This document shows, piece after piece, positions 1 to 6,529 of a stretch of 9,901 nucleotides of DNA. The position numbers and the translations under genes are program-made. The stretch spans positions 1 through 9,901 of the forward strand of contig DTXR01000737.1 of NCBI GenBank assembly GCA_012962365.1. Reading direction: 5' to 3'. The DNA comes from Chromatiaceae bacterium. Its GTDB lineage: Bacteria > Pseudomonadota > Gammaproteobacteria > Chromatiales > Chromatiaceae. Positions within the stretch are counted from its first letter, which is position 1. Every line of letters starts with the position of its first letter. Below the pieces are notes generated by a model, which had not been told where the DNA came from, did not search any database, and saw only the letters and a program-made list of their open reading frames with translations.

Positions 1-939
1 CACCAGCTCTTCCACCAGTGACTCCAGCTTCGCCCGGGTCAGCTTGATGTTCATGTGCTTGGGACCGCTGGCATCCGCAGTGATATACGGCAAATTGATA
101 TCGGTCTGCTGGGCAGAAGACAGTTCGATCTTGGCTTTCTCAGCCGCTTCCTTGAGACGCTGCAATGCCAGGGGATCATTGCGCAGATCCACGCCCTGTT
201 CGTTTTTGAATGATTCGACCAGGAAATCGATGACGCGCATGTCGAAGTCTTCACCACCGAGGAAAGTATCACCGTTGGTGGACAGCACTTCGAACTGGTG
301 CTCGCCATCGACTTCGGCAATTTCGATGATGGACACGTCGAAGGTGCCACCACCCAGGTCATAGACGACGATCTTCTTGTCACCCTTGCTCTTGTCCATA
401 CCGTAGGCAAGTGCAGCCGCCGTCGGCTCGTTGATGATACGTTTCACATCCAGACCAGCGATACGACCGGCATCCTTCGTGGCCTGACGCTGGGAATCGT
501 TGAAATACGCAGGAACGGTGATGACTGCCTCGGTAATGGTTTCGCCCAGATAGTCTTCCGCCGTTTTCTTCATCTTCTGCAGAATCTTGGCAGACACTTC
601 CGGTGGCGCCATCTTGTTGCCATTGGCTTCCACCCAGGCATCGCCATTGTCTGCCTTGACAATATTGTAGGGCACCATTTCGATGTCACGCTGCACCACT
701 TCATCATCAAACTTACGTCCGATGAGACGCTTGATGGCAAACAGAGTGTTGTGGGGATTGGTCACCGCCTGGCGTTTTGCGGACTGGCCTACCAGCACCT
801 CTCCGTCCTGGGAAAAGGCCACCACGGAAGGGGTCGTGCGATCACCCTCGGCATTCTCGATAACCTTGGGCTGATCGCCCTCCATTACGGCGACACAGGA
901 ATTGGTTGTACCCAAATCAATGCCAATAATTCTGCCCAT
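1..939 (-). CDS. dnaK: Molecular chaperone DnaK (Hsp70), N-terminal part, truncated by the window edge
   Basis: This is the ATP-driven Hsp70 chaperone, which works in the cytoplasm with GrpE (also encoded here) and DnaJ (presumably beyond the left edge). Reading from the ATG at 939, 313 codons are present and the frame is still open at base 1, about half of the usual ~640 residues. The part seen is almost the whole actin-like ATPase domain. Phosphate-1 motif DLGTTNS lies at residues 8-14, Lys70 in FAIKRLIG is the catalytic lysine, [17 protein letters not shown] is at 142-158, [11 protein letters not shown] at 170-180, and phosphate-2 [10 protein letters not shown] at 194-203. The substrate-binding domain is outside the window. 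A GGAG ribosome site lies 8 bases before the ATG (948-951). It follows grpE after 107 bases, and that gap holds a sigma-32 promoter, so dnaK can be transcribed separately from grpE under heat stress. Identity is certain. Confidence 0.98.
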   Translation of the reverse strand, partial: MGRIIGIDLGTTNSCVAVMEGDQPKVIENAEGDRTTPSVVAFSQDGEVLVGQSAKRQAVTNPHNTLFAIKRLIGRKFDDEVVQRDIEMVPYNIVKADNGDAWVEANGNKMAPPEVSAKILQKMKKTAEDYLGETITEAVITVPAYFNDSQRQATKDAGRIAGLDVKRIINEPTAAALAYGMDKSKGDKKIVVYDLGGGTFDVSIIEIAEVDGEHQFEVLSTNGDTFLGGEDFDMRVIDFLVESFKNEQGVDLRNDPLALQRLKEAAEKAKIELSSAQQTDINLPYITADASGPKHMNIKLTRAKLESLVEELV

Positions 940-956
940 TTGTTTTTCTCCGTTAA

Positions 957-987
957 AAATTCGTTAGTTACAGTTCTAAATTCGTTA
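957..987. repeat. 10-bp direct repeat in the dnaK leader
   Basis: The decamer TAACGAATTT (minus strand) occurs twice, at 987-978 and 966-957, with starts 21 bases apart, about two helical turns. Both copies fall inside the predicted untranslated leader of dnaK, between the sigma-32 promoter and the ribosome site. A recent local duplication is the simplest explanation. A protein- or RNA-binding role cannot be judged from one sequence. Confidence 0.6.
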
Positions 988-997
988 CTGCTTACCC

Positions 998-1025
998 AGA
1001 TGGGGGCATATATTCCTATTTCAAG
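998..1025 (-). promoter_or_regulatory. Sigma-32 (RpoH) heat-shock promoter of dnaK
   Basis: On the minus strand the -35 element CTTGAAA (1025-1019) is followed by a 13-base spacer and the -10 element CCCCATCT (1005-998). This matches the established sigma-32 consensus (CTTGAAA, 11-16 bases, CCCCATNT) at every defined position. The predicted start is near 990, giving a 5' leader of about 50 bases that is A/T rich and ends in the GGAG ribosome site. The element lies between grpE and dnaK, so it drives dnaK and anything downstream of it. Confidence 0.88.
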
Positions 1026-1046
1026 GCCTGAATCCGTGGGCTCAGG

Positions 1047-1607
1047 TCAAGCGTTTGGTGCCGCCTGGGACACCATCACCATCGCCGGCCGAATCAGCCG
1101 CCCATTGAGCTGGTAGCCCTTCTGCACCACGTTCACTACCGTGTTGGGAGCGAATTCGTCAGTGGGCACCATACCCATGGCCTGATGCAGCTCCGGATTG
1201 AAGGGCTCTCCCTCCGGGTCGATCTGCTCCACACCAAATTTGGCCATGGCGTCGGCGAGCATTTTCAATGTAAGTTCAGTGCCTTCCAGGAGTTTTTCAA
1301 CATCATGGTTTTCCTTGGCGGCATTGAAACCCAGTTCCAGGCTATCCCGGACGCCAAGCAGTTCACCCACGAACTTCTCCAATCCGTATTTATGGGCATT
1401 TTCCAGCTCTCGCTGGTGGCGTTTTTTCAGGTTGTCCAGCTCCGCCCGGGAGCGAACAACCTGATCCCAATGTTCATCCGCCTTGCTGCGTGCATCTTCC
1501 AGAAGCCTGCCAAGTTCCTCGTGAGACAGGTCATCCCGGTTTTCGGCGGTCTGACTCTGGGGAATTTCTGTCGACTCTTCGCCATTGTATTCCTGCTCTT
1601 TATCCAT
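1047..1607 (-). CDS. grpE: Nucleotide exchange factor GrpE
   Basis: GrpE releases ADP from DnaK and so resets the Hsp70 cycle; its long paired helices are also thought to act as a thermosensor. The 186-residue length is normal for the family. An acidic, Gln/Glu-rich N-terminus (1-27) is followed by a heptad-rich helical region (about 28-75, ELGRLLEDARSKADEHWDQV and onward). The conserved beta-domain signature follows at the C-terminus: FNPELHQAMGMVP and then VVNVVQKGYQLNGRLIRPAMVMVS. A strong GAGGAG ribosome site (1613-1618) sits 5 bases before the ATG at 1607. The gene lies between hrcA and dnaK, the classical order of the heat-shock cluster. I see no convincing promoter of its own in the hrcA-grpE gap, so it is probably co-transcribed with hrcA. 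Confidence 0.97.
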   Translation of the reverse strand: MDKEQEYNGEESTEIPQSQTAENRDDLSHEELGRLLEDARSKADEHWDQVVRSRAELDNLKKRHQRELENAHKYGLEKFVGELLGVRDSLELGFNAAKENHDVEKLLEGTELTLKMLADAMAKFGVEQIDPEGEPFNPELHQAMGMVPTDEFAPNTVVNVVQKGYQLNGRLIRPAMVMVSQAAPNA

Positions 1608-1660
1608 CTATGCTCCTCATTTTGCAGCAATTCAACGCTAAAAAAATTCCTTCGCCCACT

Positions 1661-1687
1661 GAAAGCCCTGATGGAATTCAGGCTTTC
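1661..1687 (-). other. Hairpin in the hrcA-grpE spacer
   Basis: On the minus strand GAAAGCC (1687-1681) pairs with GGCTTTC (1667-1661). Three further pairs (TGA/TCA) extend the stem past one bulged base, closing a 6-base loop. A run of seven T follows about 11 bases after the stem, too far for a standard intrinsic terminator. It could be an RNA processing site or a weak attenuator between hrcA and grpE. Apart from this hairpin and the grpE ribosome site, I see nothing identifiable in this 121-base gap. Confidence 0.5.
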
Positions 1688-1728
1688 CAAAGCAAAAAAA
1701 TCGTGATGTACAGGGAAGTAGGGACGCC

Positions 1729-2769
1729 TTAGGCCGATTTCAAGGCGGCGCCCAACATTTTTGCAGTAATGTCCACGATAGGTATAACCCGATCGTAGGC
1801 CATGCGGGTAGGCCCGATCACACCAAGCACCCCCACTACGGTATTGTCCATTTCATAAGGAGCAGTAACCACGCTGCATTTTTCCAGCGGGCCATAACCC
1901 GATTCTTCACCGATGAACAGCTGAACACCCTCTGCCTGACTGCAACGATCCAGCAAATGCAGTATTTCCTGCTTCTCGGAGAAGGCTTCGAACATCATCT
2001 TGATGCGATCGAGCTGCGCCAGCTCATCGAAATCCATGAGATTGGTTTGGCCGGAGACGATATAGTCCTGTTCCTCTTCCTCCTCCTGAAGGGCCTTGTC
2101 TGCGATGGCAAGGGCTTCGCGCATCAGCTTGTCCATGTTCTGCTGGTGTTCTTCCATTTCGCGAACGATCCTGTTCTTGATCGCATCGAGCTCCAGACCG
2201 CTGTAATGGTCGTTTATGAACCGGCTGGCCTGTTCCAATTCGTGGCGGGAAAACAGGCGCGAGGTTTCCACGATGCGGTTCAGTACTTCCCCCTGGCCGG
2301 TGACCAGAATCGCCAGCACACGCATATCGGACAGATGCACGAACTGCAATTCACGGATGATGATCTGGTCGTGTCGCGGGATCATCACCACCCCGGCCAT
2401 GTGGGTTAACCCGGACAGGAACTGGGACGCGGTTTCCACCAGGTTTTGTGGCGCCTCTTTTTCTTCCAGCTCGCCCTGCAGGCGCTTGATGGAGCGGCGA
2501 TCCACGGGTTGCAGGGAAATCAGCGAATCCACGAATAGGCGATAACCGTTGACGGTCGGCACACGTCCTGCAGAGGTATGGGGCGAAGTGATCAGCCCCT
2601 GGTCTTCCAGATCCGCCATTACATTGCGAATGGTGGCCGGACTGAGCTCCATACCCGCATCCTTGGCCAGGGTACGCGATCCCACCGGCTGTCCGTCGCG
2701 GATATACCGTTCGATGAGCACCTTCAGGAAGTGCTGTCCCCGCTCATTGAGTGCTTGTTCGTTCAACAT
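1729..2769 (-). CDS. hrcA: Heat-inducible transcription repressor HrcA
   Basis: HrcA represses chaperone operons by binding CIRCE operators and depends on GroEL for folding. The 346-residue product has the N-terminal winged-helix DNA-binding domain (residues about 5-80: ERYIRDGQPVGSRTLAKDAG, then SPATIRNVMADLEDQGLI and the wing TSPHTSAGRVPTVNGYR). The GAF-like dimerisation core follows, with a Glu-rich stretch (EEEEEQDY) inside, and the C-terminus has the conserved GVIGPTRMAYDRVIPIVD. The start at 2769 gives the usual N-terminus. The ribosome site is weak: AGGG sits only one base from the ATG. hrcA is first in the leftward chaperone cluster and is divergent from nadK. No CIRCE motif (TTAGCACTC, 9 bases, GAGTGCTAA) is visible before hrcA, grpE or dnaK. 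Confidence 0.96.
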   Translation of the reverse strand: MLNEQALNERGQHFLKVLIERYIRDGQPVGSRTLAKDAGMELSPATIRNVMADLEDQGLITSPHTSAGRVPTVNGYRLFVDSLISLQPVDRRSIKRLQGELEEKEAPQNLVETASQFLSGLTHMAGVVMIPRHDQIIIRELQFVHLSDMRVLAILVTGQGEVLNRIVETSRLFSRHELEQASRFINDHYSGLELDAIKNRIVREMEEHQQNMDKLMREALAIADKALQEEEEEQDYIVSGQTNLMDFDELAQLDRIKMMFEAFSEKQEILHLLDRCSQAEGVQLFIGEESGYGPLEKCSVVTAPYEMDNTVVGVLGVIGPTRMAYDRVIPIVDITAKMLGAALKSA

Positions 2770-2801
2770 GCCCTGCCATACAACATGAATTTCTGGAAGG
2801 A

Positions 2802-2807
2802 ATTATA
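2802..2807 (-). promoter_or_regulatory. Probable -10 element of the hrcA promoter
   Basis: A perfect TATAAT hexamer lies on the minus strand, 33-38 bases before the hrcA start codon, which would give a leader of about 26 bases. The best -35 match is ATGAAA with a long 19-base spacer, so the promoter is plausible but incomplete. No sigma-32 signature is seen here. Confidence 0.45.
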
Positions 2808-2845
2808 TCGCCAACCGCGTTACCCCTTTCATTTTTTCTTATGAA

Positions 2846-2854
2846 TGTTATCTT
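2846..2854 (+). promoter_or_regulatory. Possible extended -10 element of the nadK promoter
   Basis: TGT followed by TATCTT (4 of 6 matches to TATAAT) forms an extended -10 pattern 22 bases before the nadK ATG. The -35 region is poor. The 107-base gap between hrcA and nadK must hold both divergent promoters, and this is the best plus-strand candidate in it. Confidence 0.28.
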
Positions 2855-2876
2855 GTGCCGTATTCCTTGTCGTTAG

Positions 2877-3764
2877 ATGTGTACTGTCTTGCCCGATTTC
2901 AATACAAGATTCCAACATATCGGCCTGATCGCCAAACCCGGCGACAGCACCCTGGCTCCCGTTCTGGAGAGGCTTCGGCATTTCCTGTTGGACATAGGGC
3001 TGAATGTGTCTCTTGCACGGAGCGCGGCACTGGCACTGGATCAGAAAGACTACCTGCCTTCCAAGGCCGAACTGGCCAGGGTCTGCGATCTGACCGTCGT
3101 CGTAGGCGGTGATGGCACTTTCCTGAATGCCGCCCGGGAAATGGCAGTAGAGGATACGCCGCTGGTAGGCATCAACCTGGGCCGCCTGGGTTTTCTGGTA
3201 GACATCTCTCCCGAACGCATGTTCGAGGCGCTCACTGCCATCCTGCAGGGTGATTATATCGAAGACCGGCGTTTCCTTCTCGAGGCGCGTATCGGCCAAA
3301 AGCAAAGGCAACTCGCGCTGAATGATGTGGTGCTGCACAAATGGAACACCGCCCGCATGATTGAATTTGAAACCCGCATCAACGGTCAGTTCGTCGATTC
3401 CCAGCGTTCAGACGGCATCATCATTTCCACGCCCACAGGCTCCACCGCCTACGCCCTGTCCGGTGGCGGCCCCTTGCTGGAACCCAGCCTGGATGCCATC
3501 GCACTGGTGCCTATTTGTCCACATCGTCTGAGCAACCGGCCCATCGTGGTACATGGCGACAGCGAGATCTGCATCGAAACCAGCGGTCGCACCGATTTCA
3601 ACCATGTGCGCATCACCTGTGATGGCCAATCAAGCCTGACCCTGGACGAAGGTGACAAACTGGTGGTGCGTAAATACCCCAAACCCATACGCTTGTTCCA
3701 CCCCGTAAACCATGATCATTTCGATTTGCTGCGCGCCAAGCTGGGATGGGGGGGGCATCCCTGA
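2877..3764 (+). CDS. nadK: NAD kinase
   Basis: This enzyme phosphorylates NAD to NADP using ATP in the cytoplasm and is the main source of NADP. The 295-residue length matches the family (E. coli about 292). The key motifs are all present: GGDGT at residues 77-81 with the catalytic Asp, GINLGRLGFL at 98-107, NDVVLHK at 149-155, and the glycine-rich nucleotide-binding stretch DGIIISTPTGSTAYALSGGG at 179-198. The ATG at 2877 directly follows an in-frame TAG, so no earlier start is possible. No Shine-Dalgarno sequence is visible before it, and a TTG at 2889 is an alternative. The final codons run through eight G residues, and the TGA overlaps the recN ATG by one base, so the two genes are translationally coupled. 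nadK and recN are adjacent in many proteobacteria. Confidence 0.97.
   Translation: MCTVLPDFNTRFQHIGLIAKPGDSTLAPVLERLRHFLLDIGLNVSLARSAALALDQKDYLPSKAELARVCDLTVVVGGDGTFLNAAREMAVEDTPLVGINLGRLGFLVDISPERMFEALTAILQGDYIEDRRFLLEARIGQKQRQLALNDVVLHKWNTARMIEFETRINGQFVDSQRSDGIIISTPTGSTAYALSGGGPLLEPSLDAIALVPICPHRLSNRPIVVHGDSEICIETSGRTDFNHVRITCDGQSSLTLDEGDKLVVRKYPKPIRLFHPVNHDHFDLLRAKLGWGGHP
3748..3755 (+). promoter_or_regulatory. G8 run acting as recN ribosome site inside the end of nadK
   Basis: Eight consecutive G residues encode the last Trp-Gly-Gly of NadK and end 8 bases before the recN ATG. They are the only sequence able to pair (partly by G-U wobble) with the anti-Shine-Dalgarno region at a suitable distance. 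The run also forms the heptamer G GGG GGG in the nadK reading frame, a possible slippage site. Confidence 0.55.
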
Positions 3765-5425
3765 TGCTGCAGCATATTCAGGTGAAAAACCTGGTGATCG
3801 TGCGAGAGCTTTCCCTGGAACTTGCCGCAGGCATGACCGCACTGACCGGCGAAACCGGTGCCGGCAAATCCATTCTCATCGATTCGCTGGGTCTGGTGCT
3901 GGGCAACACGGTGGACAAGAGCATGATCCGCAGCGGATGCGATCAGGCCGAGATCAGTGCGGAATTCGACCTCAGTGATGCACCGGAAACAAGCCAATGG
4001 CTGCAGGACAACGCCCTGGACAGCGAAGACGAATGCATCATTCGCCGTATCCTCGTGCGGAAAGGGCGCTCACGGGCTTTCATCAACAACCGTCCTGTGC
4101 CCGCCTCCCTTCTGACCGAACTGGGCGAACAACTCATCAGCATACATGGCCAGCATGAACATCAGCTGTTGATGAAAAGCAACGCCCAGCGCAATCTGCT
4201 CGACGCTTACGCAGGCCACGACCGACTGTTGTCGGGGATGCGGGAATCTTTCCGAAACTACCGGCTCAAAGAGCAACAGCTGCAGGAATTGCAGCGCCAG
4301 TCCATGGACAGGGCGCAGCGTCTCGATTACCTTCAGTTCCAGATCGACGAACTCAGGCAACTCCGCCTGCAGCCGGAAGAGTTGGAAGAGCTGACCGGGA
4401 AACAGCGTCAGCTGGCCAATGCCGAACAACTGGGCAGCGACCTTTCCACCCTGCTACTGCAGCTCGATGATGATGAACACGGAAGCCAGCCCGGCCTGGC
4501 CCGGGCCAGCGTCTTGCTGGATCGGCTGGCCGGATTGGACGAGCAATTGCAACCCGCCAACGAACTGTTGGACAGTGCCAGGATCCAGGTAGAGGAAGCC
4601 ATCAGCCTGCTGCGGGAATACGCCAGCCAGTTGGAAGCCAATCCGCAGCTACTACAGGAAATCGACCAGCGTCTCGGCGAAATCCACGAACTGGCACGCA
4701 AACACCGTATCCGCGCCGAGGAATTGCCCGAACTGCTGACAAGGCTCCTGACCGAACAGAACGCGCTGGAAAATGCCGACATCACCCTGGCCGAACTGGA
4801 GCAGGAAGTCCGGGATCTAAAAAAATCTTCCTTGAGTTCCGCGGCAAAACTCTCGGCCAGCCGCAGAAAGGCCGCAGCCAAACTGGGGAAAACCGTCTCC
4901 GGGAGCATGCAGAAACTGGGCATGAAGGGGGGCGAGTTTTCGGTGCTGATTCAGCCGCTTCCAGAGGAGAAGCTTACCGTCAATGGCGCGGATCAGATCA
5001 CCTTCATGGTCAGTGCCAATCCGGGGCAACCCCTCGCCCCCCTCGCCAAAGTGGCTTCGGGCGGCGAGCTGTCCCGCATCAGCCTGGCCATCCAGGTGGC
5101 CACGGCCGACTGTAGTGCGGTACCGACTTTGATCTTCGATGAGGTGGATGTGGGCATCGGCGGCGCCGTTGCCGAAACCGTGGGCCTGCTGCTTCAGCGT
5201 CTGGGCACCCGAAACCAGGTGCTGTGCGTCACCCACCTGCCCCAGGTGGCTGCCCAAGCCAACCAGCATCTTCAGGTCAACAAGCGCACGGATGGAAAGA
5301 CCACGGAGACACAAATCCTTCCCCTGGATCAGGAACAACGTATCAAAGAAATCGCACGCATGCTCGGCGGTGTAGCCATCACCGAACAGACCCTGGCCCA
5401 TGCCCGGGAGATGATCAGCGGATAG
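3764..5425 (+). CDS. recN: DNA repair protein RecN (SMC-like ATPase)
   Basis: RecN is a cytoplasmic SMC-family ATPase that works with RecA in repair of double-strand breaks. The start at 3764 gives 553 residues, identical in length to E. coli RecN; an in-frame ATG at 3746 would add only six residues inside the nadK end. The Walker A motif GETGAGKS is at 29-36, and RRILVRKGRSRAFINNRPVP and ISIHGQHEHQLL follow in the N-terminal head. A long Gln/Leu/Glu-rich coiled coil covers about 150-390. The C-terminal head has the ABC signature ASGGELSR (431-438), Walker B LIFDEVDVG with Asp459-Glu460, and the switch histidine His491 in CVTHLPQVA. It is coupled to nadK by a TGATG overlap. E. coli recN has its own LexA-controlled promoter; I see no LexA box just before this gene. 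The stop lies 3 bases from the fur stop on the other strand. Confidence 0.97.
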   Translation: MLQHIQVKNLVIVRELSLELAAGMTALTGETGAGKSILIDSLGLVLGNTVDKSMIRSGCDQAEISAEFDLSDAPETSQWLQDNALDSEDECIIRRILVRKGRSRAFINNRPVPASLLTELGEQLISIHGQHEHQLLMKSNAQRNLLDAYAGHDRLLSGMRESFRNYRLKEQQLQELQRQSMDRAQRLDYLQFQIDELRQLRLQPEELEELTGKQRQLANAEQLGSDLSTLLLQLDDDEHGSQPGLARASVLLDRLAGLDEQLQPANELLDSARIQVEEAISLLREYASQLEANPQLLQEIDQRLGEIHELARKHRIRAEELPELLTRLLTEQNALENADITLAELEQEVRDLKKSSLSSAAKLSASRRKAAAKLGKTVSGSMQKLGMKGGEFSVLIQPLPEEKLTVNGADQITFMVSANPGQPLAPLAKVASGGELSRISLAIQVATADCSAVPTLIFDEVDVGIGGAVAETVGLLLQRLGTRNQVLCVTHLPQVAAQANQHLQVNKRTDGKTTETQILPLDQEQRIKEIARMLGGVAITEQTLAHAREMISG

Positions 5426-5428
5426 CGC

Positions 5429-5854
5429 TTATTTTGGCCGGCTGGGACACTTCGGGTTGTTGCATTCACCATATAGGATCAGCGAATGATCGGCGATGGT
5501 GAAGCCATGCTTTTTTGCGATCTTCGCCTGACATTTCTCGATAGTTTCGTCCATGAACTCCTCCACCTTGCCACAGGTAAGGCAAACGATATGATCATGA
5601 TGCACACCGCGATTCAGCTCGAACACCGCCTGGCCACCCTCGAAATGGTGACGTTCTGCCAGGCCGGCAGCCTCGAACTGGGTCAGCACCCGGTATACCG
5701 TGGCCAGACCGATATCCTCTTCACGCTTCAAAAGCTCTTTGTACACATCTTCAGCGGTCATGTGGCGCTGAGCATTCTCCTCAAGAATCTCGAGGATTTT
5801 CATCCGGGGCAGAGTCACCTTCAAGCCCGCCTTGCGAATTTTTTGCTGATCCAT
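5429..5854 (-). CDS. fur: Ferric uptake regulator Fur
   Basis: Fur is the Fe(II)-dependent dimeric repressor of iron uptake genes. The chosen start at 5854 (MDQQKIRKAG) gives 141 residues and has a GGAG ribosome site 6 bases before it; an in-frame ATG at 5866 would add four residues but has a poorer site. The N-terminal winged helix covers about 1-80, with KVTLPRMKILEIL and the recognition helix region IGLATVYRVLTQFE. The dimerisation and metal domain has His69-His70, HHDH (85-88), and the structural zinc cysteines Cys91/Cys94 (CLTCGKVEEF) and Cys131/Cys136. The C-terminus ends soon after the last cysteine and lacks the His-rich tail of the E. coli protein. The gene is divergent from bamE, an arrangement also known in Pseudomonas (fur/omlA), and convergent with recN. 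Confidence 0.96.
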   Translation of the reverse strand: MDQQKIRKAGLKVTLPRMKILEILEENAQRHMTAEDVYKELLKREEDIGLATVYRVLTQFEAAGLAERHHFEGGQAVFELNRGVHHDHIVCLTCGKVEEFMDETIEKCQAKIAKKHGFTIADHSLILYGECNNPKCPSRPK

Positions 5855-5860
5855 TTCTGT

Positions 5861-5864
5861 CTCC
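5861..5864 (-). promoter_or_regulatory. fur ribosome-binding site deciding the start
   Basis: GGAG on the minus strand is 6 bases before the ATG at 5854. It overlaps the upstream in-frame ATG at 5866, so it favours the inner start and a 141-residue Fur beginning MDQQ. Confidence 0.6.
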
Positions 5865-5894
5865 ATTTCAGATGCCGCCGCTGACGGAATCCGT

Positions 5895-5900
5895 TATGAT
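5895..5900 (+). promoter_or_regulatory. Possible -10 element of the bamE promoter
   Basis: TATGAT matches TATAAT at five of six positions and lies about 35 bases before the bamE start. There is no good -35 hexamer 16-18 bases upstream. It directly abuts a small dyad, ACGGA A TCCGT (5884-5894), and a second dyad, CTGAA TAT TTCAG (5907-5919), follows it. These could be operator sites. Neither fits the Fur box consensus well. Confidence 0.35.
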
Positions 5901-5935
5901 GTGCACCTGAATATTTCAGCCTACACGGGATGCCA

Positions 5936-6529
5936 ATGTATAAGCTTCTCATTTCTGTTGCCCTGAGTGCAAGCCTGAGTGGCTGCAGCAGTATAGATAT
6001 CGACAAAGATACCTGGGATGTTTTCGGGAACATCATTCCCGACTCCCTGGAAAAACTGCCTTTCGTCTATCGTCCCCAGATCATCCAGGGAAACCTGGTC
6101 ACCCAGGACAATGTGAATCAACTGAAGCCCGGGATGCACAAGAAGCAGGTGCAACTGATCATGGGAACGGCTTTGATACAGGATATTTTTCATGACAATC
6201 GCTGGGACTATTACTATGGCATGGGCATCGGCCACATCGAGTTGGAAAAGCACCTGAGCCTGTATTTCGAGAACGACAAGCTGGTGCGCATCGTCGGCGA
6301 TTATCAGCCTCTGCCGCCCATCGAAGGCGAAGGCGCTCCCACGGAACCCAGCACCATCATCACCGTGCCCGATTGGCAGCCCCCCCACAAGACCCTTTTC
6401 GAAGAAGTCGTCAACATGGTTGGGCTGGAAGCCGAAAACGCCGAGGCCGCTCAGAAAACCATGGGGACCGAGGCGCAGAAAAAGGCTGGGGAACAGATTG
6501 AAGCCGGCAACAGCGAAACATCGAATTAG
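5936..6529 (+). CDS. bamE: Outer membrane protein assembly factor BamE (SmpA/OmlA lipoprotein) with C-terminal extension
   Basis: BamE is a lipoprotein of the BAM complex, which inserts beta-barrel proteins into the outer membrane. The start at 5936 has GGGA (5927-5930) 5 bases before it; the ATG at 5930 would add two residues but has no spaced ribosome site. The N-terminus is a lipoprotein signal peptide ([17 protein letters not shown]) with lipobox LSGC and lipidated Cys17. The SmpA/OmlA core covers about 43-125: [35 protein letters not shown] and the strand-forming [18 protein letters not shown]. Residue +2 after the Cys is Ser, consistent with outer-membrane sorting. About 70 residues, acidic and Ala/Glu/Pro rich, follow the core, making it longer than E. 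coli BamE (113). The stop overlaps the orn stop by 4 bases. Family identity is secure; the tail has no role I can assign. Confidence 0.93.
   Translation: MYKLLISVALSASLSGCSSIDIDKDTWDVFGNIIPDSLEKLPFVYRPQIIQGNLVTQDNVNQLKPGMHKKQVQLIMGTALIQDIFHDNRWDYYYGMGIGHIELEKHLSLYFENDKLVRIVGDYQPLPPIEGEGAPTEPSTIITVPDWQPPHKTLFEEVVNMVGLEAENAEAAQKTMGTEAQKKAGEQIEAGNSETSN

Noticed and set aside
298..1116. A 272-codon open frame on the plus strand opposite dnaK and the end of grpE
   Set aside because: It is an antisense shadow of a highly conserved coding region; the translation has no recognisable domain and no ribosome site.
2889..2891. TTG as alternative nadK start
   Set aside because: It has no better ribosome site than the ATG at 2877, and the longer N-terminus is still of normal family length.
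4819..4825. A AAA AAA heptamer in recN, a classical slippery sequence
   Set aside because: It encodes ordinary Lys-Lys in the coiled coil, and I saw no stimulatory structure or in-frame design around it; RecN is full length without a shift.
5907..5919. Possible Fur box in front of fur
   Set aside because: CTGAATATTTCAG is a dyad but lacks the TGATAAT-ATTATCA pattern; reported only as an unassigned dyad.
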